A DNA stretch of 64,000 nucleotides from Sphingobacterium daejeonense (lineage in GTDB: Bacteria; Bacteroidota; Bacteroidia; Sphingobacteriales; Sphingobacteriaceae): positions 4,526,001-4,590,000 of the forward strand of contig NZ_LR590470.1 in assembly GCF_901472535.1 (NCBI RefSeq). The letters run 5' to 3'. The first letter of the stretch is position 1. Every line of letters starts with the position of its first letter. Positions 58,646 to 64,000 of the stretch are shown piece by piece. A program made the translations under genes and the position numbers. The notes beneath the pieces were generated by a model. It saw only the letters and a program-made list of their open reading frames with translations. It was not told where the DNA came from and searched no databases.

Positions 58646-58940
58646 ATTTGATGTTTTAAAGTTTATAATTTGGATATAAACAGTTTGTGATGACAAATGT
58701 TTTGGTTTAATAATAGAAAACTTTCACAACATTTAAAATAACTGAAAACCAATGATATCGCGAATTTCGATAATTTTTAATGCAGAGTTAATTTTAGTGA
58801 TGATTTTACGTAGCGGAACATCGACAATTGAAAGTTTAATGCGATTTTTCTATTCCATGTAGTTGATTATTAGCGAACTTTGCCATATCAAACTAATTTT
58901 AACTTAAATGGCTTAATAGCTGTTATCACACTTACAGACA

Positions 58941-59770
58941 ATGAACCCATATCTTAATTCACACAATCAAGATCTTTTGGCGTATGCTAAAGAGCATAAG
59001 ACCAAGTATAAAAATGCGAATCCATTTCCGAGCATTTATTTTGAGAATTTTTTCAACCCTGATTTTTTATCTTCTGTAGTTGGACGAATTTCCTGATTTG
59101 TCAAAGGGCAATAATATAGTTTATAATGATCCTTTACAGAAGAAATTGGCTGGAAATGGGGAGGAACTTTTTGGTGATAAGACGAAGTTGTTGATGCATT
59201 TTTTAAATTCAGAACCCTTTTTAAATTTTGTAAAAGAGCTTACTGGGATAGATGAGACTTTATTTGGGGATCCTTATTTTTCAGGTGCTGGTTTGCATGA
59301 AACGAAAAAAGGCGGGTTACTGAAAGTTCATGCGGATTTCAACAAACATCCTATCAATGGGTTAGATAGGCGTGTGAATATCATCGTTTATCTTAACAAG
59401 GATTGGAAGGACGAGTATGGTGGTCATTTTGAATTATGGGATGAAGAAATGATAGGTTGTGTAGATAAGTTTGCTCCGAATTTCAATTCTATTGCGATGT
59501 TTTCTACGACTTCAAAATCCTATCATGGTTTACCAAACCCCTTAACCTGTCCTGATGGTATGAGCAGAAAGTCATTGGCCTTATATTATTATTCTTATGG
59601 ACGTCCTGAAAGTGAGGCAATAGCTTTCAAAGAAGGTCATAATTCCATCTTTGTAAAACGTAAAGACTCAAATGAAGACGCTTCAGCATGGAACGCATAT
59701 GATGAAAGCAAAAAGAAAAAAACCAATCTTGAAAAGAATTTACAACAAAATAGTGGCGAAACTATTGTAA
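58941..59770 (+). CDS. 2-oxoglutarate/Fe(II)-dependent oxygenase (frame broken twice)
   Basis: About 276 residues when joined. The 2OG-Fe core contains the iron ligands HxD in LLKVHADFNKHP, the distal histidine in KSYHGLPNPLTC and an Arg that binds 2OG in SRKSLALYYYS, separated as in the 2OG-FeII_Oxy_3 group. Substrates range from proline to lipids or nucleotides and cannot be inferred. The N-terminus lies in another frame (start ATG at 58941, MNPYLNSHNQDLLAYAKEHK); one extra T at 59080-59081 joins them (SSVVDEFPDL). Near the end an extra A in 59747-59750 hides the stop: with A3 the protein ends QQIVAKLL at 59768-59770, right before a terminator hairpin. Confidence 0.85.
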
Positions 59771-59806
59771 TAATAAAGAGCCGGTTTGAAGAATTCAAAC
59801 CGGCTC
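59771..59806. terminator. Terminator hairpin between convergent genes
   Basis: Perfect 13-bp arms GAGCCGGTTTGAA (59778-59790) and TTCAAACCGGCTC (59794-59806). On the minus strand it is followed by TTTATTATT, so it fits the minus-strand ferritin-like gene as well as the plus-strand oxygenase. Confidence 0.85.
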
Positions 59807-59825
59807 CACCTAAAGTTATGGGAAC

Positions 59826-60422
59826 TCAACTCTCCATTTCTGCGTCTAGATTAATGAATGCTTCAGCTATTTCGGTAAGATCAAGATCTGTTTCTTCCTC
59901 CTCATCTAAGGTATCTTCCAATAAGTCGGCAACTTTCTTCCATCCCATTGTAATGGCGATTTGTGCCAATCCTCCATATGTAGCGATTTCATAATGTTCG
60001 GCTTTTTGTGCAGCAATTATTAGTGCTGCATCCCTGGTCATTGATCCCTCAGGAGTAGACTTAATGATCTCTTCCGCTTCTGTAATTATACCATTTATTG
60101 CAGCGCATTCTTTTTGTTCAGGTTCTTCATCCAAATGACTGAAGATTTTTTCAATTCTACTGACATGTTTTTTGGTTTGAAGTCGATGGTCTTCAAATGC
60201 ATCTTTTAACTCTTCGGTTGTTGAAGCATCTTCTAATTTTTTTAAGGCATCGATCAATACATTTTCAACATAATAGACATCCTTAAGACCATCAAGGAAG
60301 AATTTGTACAAAGGTCCCTGCTTCTCTTCACCGTTTGTTTTTCGAGTTTCGCTATTATCTGTTGCTAAGGCCTGCACCACATTTTCCAATGTAGAGTCCT
60401 TATTTGATTCTTGTTTTGCCAT
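59826..60422 (-). CDS. YciE/DUF892-type ferritin-like protein
   Basis: 198 residues: after a hydrophilic start the segment LYKFFLDGLKDVYYVENVLIDALKKLEDAST is the DUF892 hallmark, followed by LKDAFEDHRLQTKKHVSRIEKIFSHLDE and AALIIAAQKAEHYEIATYGGLAQIA with the His/Glu metal ligands of this four-helix fold. YciE-type proteins are induced by osmotic or oxidative stress and are probably metal-binding. It lies 63 bases after the KGG gene, with a hairpin between, on the same strand. No frame break is visible. Confidence 0.92.
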   Translation of the reverse strand: MAKQESNKDSTLENVVQALATDNSETRKTNGEEKQGPLYKFFLDGLKDVYYVENVLIDALKKLEDASTTEELKDAFEDHRLQTKKHVSRIEKIFSHLDEEPEQKECAAINGIITEAEEIIKSTPEGSMTRDAALIIAAQKAEHYEIATYGGLAQIAITMGWKKVADLLEDTLDEEEETDLDLTEIAEAFINLDAEMES

Positions 60423-60443
60423 AACTAAAAATTTAGCTGTTTG

Positions 60444-60474
60444 AAAAATTATCCCGAACGTTTTGCTCGGGACA
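60444..60474 (-). terminator. Terminator hairpin after the KGG gene
   Basis: On the minus strand TCCCGA and TCGGGA surround a 9-base loop, extended by flanking pairs, and are followed by TAATTTTT. Confidence 0.75.
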
Positions 60475-60484
60475 ATTATGTATG

Positions 60485-61022
60485 TTATCCGTTTCTTCTT
60501 CCTCCGAAACCTGATCGTCCTGACCGTTCGCCCACATGTGATGCGTGTCCACCCATTGCTGCGATTCTGCTACGGTCAGCCTTGCTCATTGCTGCAAAAC
60601 CACGTTTGGAACTGCCACTTGATGACGACCCTCGATTTGTACTCGAAGAACGGCCCCTGTTTGATCTTCCATCGCTCATACTAGATCTTCCTGGTCCGGA
60701 ACTAGAAGAACGATTACCTCGTCTATCAGAAGTAAAGCGTCCTTGGTCGTCCCTGGGAGTATTGGAACTACTTCTTCCTCGTCTGTCCGAATAGTCTTCA
60801 TCGTAATCATCTTCAGCATATCGATTATCATATTCATCGGATTCATCATAATCATCATAATCATCATAATCCTCTTCATCATAATCGTCATCGTATTCCT
60901 CGTCATTTTGAAGCGTCCCTAAATCCATGGCTATATCCCAATTGATAGATGTCTTCTGCCGATGTTTTATTTCCTGAATTATCACTCCTCGAGCTACTAT
61001 TTCTTGAATTTCTTCTGTTCAT
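60485..61022 (-). CDS. KGG-motif stress protein with an acidic tract (frame broken once)
   Basis: About 179 residues from the ATG at 61022. The true N-terminus (MNRRNSRNSSSRSDNSGNKT) leads to a small motif DIYQLGYSHGFRDASK. A missing A in 60906-60909 (T4 on the plus strand) breaks the frame; restoring it gives DASKNDEEYDDDYDEED and continues through an extremely Asp/Glu/Tyr-rich tract of about 40 residues, an Arg/Ser/Gly-rich linker, and a KGG-type C-terminal motif (KRGFAAMSKADRSRIAAMGGHASH). KGG proteins such as E. coli YmdF/YciG and fungal con-10 rise under stress; the role is probably protective, possibly DNA or RNA binding. The low-complexity centre suggests disorder. Confidence 0.78.
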
Positions 61023-61171
61023 AATAAATTCTATTTTTAATATTCCCTTCTACAGTATGCATTCCTGTAAAAAGCGATTTAAAAACCTAGCTAGATTATT
61101 AACTTCTTTCTAATTCAAATATAGATGAACCAATTTTGCTGATTTATGATTACAATCACATAATCAACTAT

Positions 61172-61768
61172 TTACACAAATATTTTCCGGTTCTTGATCA
61201 TCAATAAATTTTCGCTTTCCAATATTTTAATGTTTCTAATCACCGTTTCTACAGTCAAGCCAATTATATTGGCAATCTGCTGGCGTGTTAATGGAATCTC
61301 GAAGGAAAAATCTGAATTGCTTGATTTAAATCTTCGCATATAATTCAAAAGACCTTTTATTTTTTCTTTGGGGCATTTAATAGAATTGTTTTGAAGCATG
61401 AATATTTTCTGATTCAATCTATTTGCCATACTATTGCATAAATCCATCAATAATTCAGGTTTAGTTTCCAACAAACCCAACAGTCTCTCTTTAGGAAGTT
61501 TTATGATCGTACTTTGCTTTAGGGCAATTGCATTCATTGGATAAACAGTAGATGCAATAATGATAGATTCTGCCAAACTATCCCCATCCTCCAGGATGTT
61601 TTGAATAAACTCTTTTCCATCATGGTCATATGAGTTTAATTTGACTTGCCCTCTAATAATTTGCATATAGCAATGAGGCGTTTCTCCTTCCATGAATATT
61701 ATCTCACCTTTATTACATCTTAAAATAGATGCTCCTGCCCTTCTTAAAATTTTTTCATCAATTTCCAT
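61172..61768 (-). CDS. Crp/Fnr-family transcriptional regulator
   Basis: 198 residues: cyclic-nucleotide-binding-like beta-roll (about 15-110: IRGQVKLNSYDHDGKEFIQNILEDGDSLAES), the dimerisation helix (about 120-145) and a winged helix with the recognition helix LTRQQIANIIGLTVETVIRNIKILE. There is no cysteine cluster for an Fnr iron-sulfur site. The arginine expected for cAMP binding is not obvious, so ligand binding is uncertain. It sits between the KGG-protein gene and the DUF6766 gene, on the same strand, in a stress cluster, and is a likely local regulator. Confidence 0.9.
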   Translation of the reverse strand: MEIDEKILRRAGASILRCNKGEIIFMEGETPHCYMQIIRGQVKLNSYDHDGKEFIQNILEDGDSLAESIIIASTVYPMNAIALKQSTIIKLPKERLLGLLETKPELLMDLCNSMANRLNQKIFMLQNNSIKCPKEKIKGLLNYMRRFKSSNSDFSFEIPLTRQQIANIIGLTVETVIRNIKILESENLLMIKNRKIFV

Positions 61769-61799
61769 TACCTTGCCTTTTTAGCATTTTCTCAATCTT

Positions 61800-62477
61800 T
61801 TACTTTCCTGTTTCCATATGTGCGGCATCTACAGGTTTTGACTCCGGAGATCCTTTTTGTCTTAAGAAAATCGTTAATACTATGATTGCTGCAACTGAAA
61901 TAAATTCACTCTGCCAATTCTGGAATGACTCGAACCAAAATTTGGGTTTTATAAGGTAGTCCATCAAATCTATTTGTGCTTTATTATTGATCTTTTGATC
62001 GAGATTATATTCTTTAAAACTACCGTATAAATGTCCGGACCAGCTTAGCACAAATAACAATACGAAGGCGATTGAGAGAGATCTTTTGTATAAGAATAAT
62101 CGCCAGCCTCCTTTTTTAACCGGTTTAGGAGCATCATTCTTATGCGGATCTGGTTCTCTATCTACTTCTTCCATCTTATCCAATGATTTTGATTCCGCTG
62201 AACCTATTTGTCTTAGTGAAACCGTTAGGATTACATATAACGACATCTGTAAGAACTCACTTTGGAAATTTTCAAAAGTCGCGGAAATAAAATGACCTGT
62301 TTTTAGATATTCCAACAATGCTATACTTGGATACCCAGATTCTTGTAAGTGTCCATTGTTTTCCATCCATCCGAAATAAGCCTGGCCAATGAGCGCTATC
62401 AAAAACAACGTTACAAAAGTTAGGGACAATCCATTTTTATAAAAAAATCCTTTTTTAGCACTCATTCTGTTCAGCAT
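61800..62477 (-). CDS. DUF6766-type membrane protein with internal duplication
   Basis: 225 residues, two similar halves (about 10-95 and 128-210). Each half has a K-x-x-L-S-(L/I)-x-F-V membrane start (NGLSLTFVTLFLIALIGQAYFGW and RSLSIAFVLLFVLSWSGHLYGSF), then FENFQSEFLQMSLYVILTVSLRQIGSAESKSLD, repeated as FQNWQSEFISVAAIIVLTIFLRQKGSPESKPVD. The WQSEF and RQxGSxESK signatures are those of a family of unknown function in Bacteroidota, Proteobacteria and Actinobacteria. Four membrane helices in total. It starts the minus-strand stress cluster upstream of the Crp-type gene (31 bases). Confidence 0.85.
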   Translation of the reverse strand: MLNRMSAKKGFFYKNGLSLTFVTLFLIALIGQAYFGWMENNGHLQESGYPSIALLEYLKTGHFISATFENFQSEFLQMSLYVILTVSLRQIGSAESKSLDKMEEVDREPDPHKNDAPKPVKKGGWRLFLYKRSLSIAFVLLFVLSWSGHLYGSFKEYNLDQKINNKAQIDLMDYLIKPKFWFESFQNWQSEFISVAAIIVLTIFLRQKGSPESKPVDAAHMETGK

Positions 62478-62838
62478 TATTGGGTTACATTTTTACAGAA
62501 GGAACACCTATCCGTTTAGTTTCGTTGTTTATATTTTGCCAGATATGTCAAAATAATGAAAGGAATTAATCCATTTCAAACGGTAATAAATCCATGATAT
62601 TTAAAAGACGAAGAATTGGACCGGAGAAAATATAAAGCTTTTAACTAAAAATTTTAAAAGTTTCGAAGTCTACTTTTTCCATTATATCGTTAGAAAAATC
62701 ACAAACAATAACATTCGAGAAATTAATTTTCGGAATTCGCGCAAAATTTGCTTATTAAAGGTCATTTTTCATTAGATATTCATTTATAAGGTATTATCTC
62801 TGTAATATTGCAAAAAAACAGCTAGAGATTGTTTTTAT
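62478..62838. other. Divergent intergenic region
   Basis: 361 bases between the DUF6766 gene and the HD-PycTM gene. AT-rich; promoters for both must lie here but no clear TAnnTTTG with a -33 partner is seen. No repeat or ORF supported. Confidence 0.5.
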
Positions 62839-63999
62839 ATGGTTTATGAAATTTTAATAACTGAGATAGAAAACTATCTCCTCACATTGGTTCCGGAGCA
62901 AGCTTCGGAATATTGTTTTCACAATGGTCATCATACCAAAGATGTTGTTATGGCAGCTCAGGAAATGGCCGATTACTATTCTTTAAATTCTGAGGACCGA
63001 TTTATTGTTGTTTGTGCAGCTTATTTCCATGATACAGGCTATTTATCCGGAGGGGCTGAGGGTCATGAAGAGCGCAGTACAAAGATTGCTGAGGATTTCT
63101 TGACAGCGCACAATGTTTCAGATTTAGTTATTCAAAGAGTAAAATCCTGTATTCTAGCCACTAAAATGCCTCAATCTCCTAGGAACCTTTTGGAAAGCAT
63201 CTTATGCGATGCAGATTTATTTCATTTGGGTACCCAAGATTTTGAGGGACGCAATAAGTTGATGCTGCAGGAGTACGAATATAGCAATGGAACTAAAATC
63301 GACAAATCAACTTGGCGCAATCATACCATACAACTTATGGATCAACATTCTTTTCATACGGAATATGCCCAGAAGAAATTGAATATCGGTAAAGCCAAGA
63401 ATCTTGAAGGTTTGTTGAAAAAACAAAAGAAAGCATTGACGAAACTAGAAGTTGAGACTGAAAAATTAAAAAAACCAGAAAGAGGAATTGAAACCATGTT
63501 CAGGATAACATCTGCAAATAGTCAGCGCTTGAGCGACATGGCAGATAACAAGTCCAATATTCTACTTACTGTCAACTCAATTATCCTATCAATCGTTGTT
63601 GCTGTATTATTAAAGGCTTTGGACAGCAATCCCCATCTGATTATCCCAACTGTTTTACTGATGTCTACATCTGTATCTACTATGGTTTTGGCCATATTGG
63701 CTACCATCCCCAAAATCCCAACAGGATATTTTAGTGAGGAGGAAGTAAAAAACAAGTCTGTGAATTTGTTGTTTTTTGGAAACTTCTACAAGACAAAATT
63801 TGAAGATTATCAAGGAGCAATGAATAAAGCCATGGATGACAAGGATTTTCTATATGGCATGCTCACAAAAGATGTTTATTCTCAAGGGGTTGTACTTGGC
63901 AGGAAGTATCAGCTATTACGCTATGCCTACGGTATTTTTATGTGTGGATTAGTATTATCAATTGCTGCATTCTGTATTGCGGTATTATTTTCGAAATAA
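62839..63999 (+). CDS. HD-domain / Pycsar-type transmembrane effector fusion protein
   Basis: 386 residues. N-terminal HD phosphohydrolase domain (about 20-175): His31/32 in HNGHHTKDVV, the HD pair His64-Asp65 in YFHDTGYLSGG and the distal Asp124/126 in CDADLFHLG. A coiled-coil linker (about 185-215) leads to a C-terminal DUF5706/PycTM-like part: IETMFRITSANSQRLSDMADNKSNILLTVNSIILSIVV with membrane helices at about 236-256, 262-286 and 362-384. In Pycsar anti-phage defence, a cyclase makes cCMP or cUMP after infection and PycTM proteins damage the membrane. The family relation rests on motif patterns; no cyclase gene is adjacent in this window. The HD domain may degrade a nucleotide signal or itself sense one. 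The stop is right at the window end. Confidence 0.82.
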   Translation: MVYEILITEIENYLLTLVPEQASEYCFHNGHHTKDVVMAAQEMADYYSLNSEDRFIVVCAAYFHDTGYLSGGAEGHEERSTKIAEDFLTAHNVSDLVIQRVKSCILATKMPQSPRNLLESILCDADLFHLGTQDFEGRNKLMLQEYEYSNGTKIDKSTWRNHTIQLMDQHSFHTEYAQKKLNIGKAKNLEGLLKKQKKALTKLEVETEKLKKPERGIETMFRITSANSQRLSDMADNKSNILLTVNSIILSIVVAVLLKALDSNPHLIIPTVLLMSTSVSTMVLAILATIPKIPTGYFSEEEVKNKSVNLLFFGNFYKTKFEDYQGAMNKAMDDKDFLYGMLTKDVYSQGVVLGRKYQLLRYAYGIFMCGLVLSIAAFCIAVLFSK

Positions 64000-64000
64000 T

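Noticed and set aside
60676-60906. Met/Ile-rich frame overlapping the KGG gene
   Set aside because: Out-of-frame reading of the GAT/GAA-rich acidic tract; no plausible protein.
58697-63999. Complete Pycsar operon
   Set aside because: No adenylate/pyrimidine cyclase domain is seen in any frame in the 8 kb before the effector-like gene; the neighbour on the other side is beyond the window.

Overview
The window looks like a chromosomal segment of a Bacteroidota bacterium, most likely Sphingobacteriaceae (Sphingobacterium/Pedobacter type). Evidence read from the sequence: a SusC/SusD pair, several TonB-dependent outer-membrane proteins with carboxypeptidase-like N-terminal domains, Bacteroidota -7 promoter elements (TAnnTTTG), almost no Shine-Dalgarno sites before genes, an Rpb6-like omega subunit beside coaBC, and an AT-rich genome with a complete rRNA operon. 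The genus is inferred, not measured.

Layout. 1-8.6 kb: start of a TrkH potassium transporter (cut by the window edge), an AsmA-like protein, a SusC/SusD pair and rsgA. 8.7-16.1 kb: polA, a MORN-repeat protein, phosphatidylserine decarboxylase, a PhoR-like kinase, then a DUF47/PiT phosphate-transport pair. 16.4-28.7 kb: a major OmpA-family porin, a TPR protein with aroE, a metallo-beta-lactamase-fold hydrolase, a LolE/FtsX-type permease, bamD-rpoZ-coaBC, an rRNA methyltransferase and small secreted proteins. 28.7-33.1 kb: a porin and a dehydrogenase-like/HEAT/cytochrome c protein. 33.3-38.6 kb: a minus-strand rRNA operon (16S, tRNA-Ile, tRNA-Ala, 23S, 5S) with two tandem promoters. 38.9-50 kb: a BlaI/BlaR1-type sensor pair with visible operators, a TRIC/UPF0126 channel, def, a conserved unknown protein, an oxidoreductase, miaA, and a minus-strand HU-TPR-29 aa ribosomal-type peptide-rng cluster. 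50-56.5 kb: a PLP enzyme, then a TonB receptor-TPR-LytS-LytTR module. 56.9-62.5 kb: a zinc ribbon, a nucleoside hydrolase, a 2OG-Fe oxygenase and a stress cluster (YciE ferritin-like, KGG-motif, Crp/Fnr, DUF6766). 62.8-64 kb: a protein joining an HD phosphohydrolase domain to a Pycsar-type transmembrane effector domain.

Two features cross the whole window. First, at least 17 single-base frame breaks split 15 otherwise intact genes, including essential ones (def, coaBC). Most sit in short homopolymers, so they look like assembly errors; the CDS spans given here join the pieces. Second, a family of roughly 24-base hairpins with a GNRA-type tetraloop recurs at gene 3' ends and resembles REP elements.

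The strongest leads for new biology are the orphan HD-PycTM protein, the BlaR1 homologue whose sensor region is replaced by seven exact 23-residue repeats, the REP-like hairpin family, and genes whose -7 promoter box lies only 3-4 bases before the start codon, implying leaderless mRNAs.
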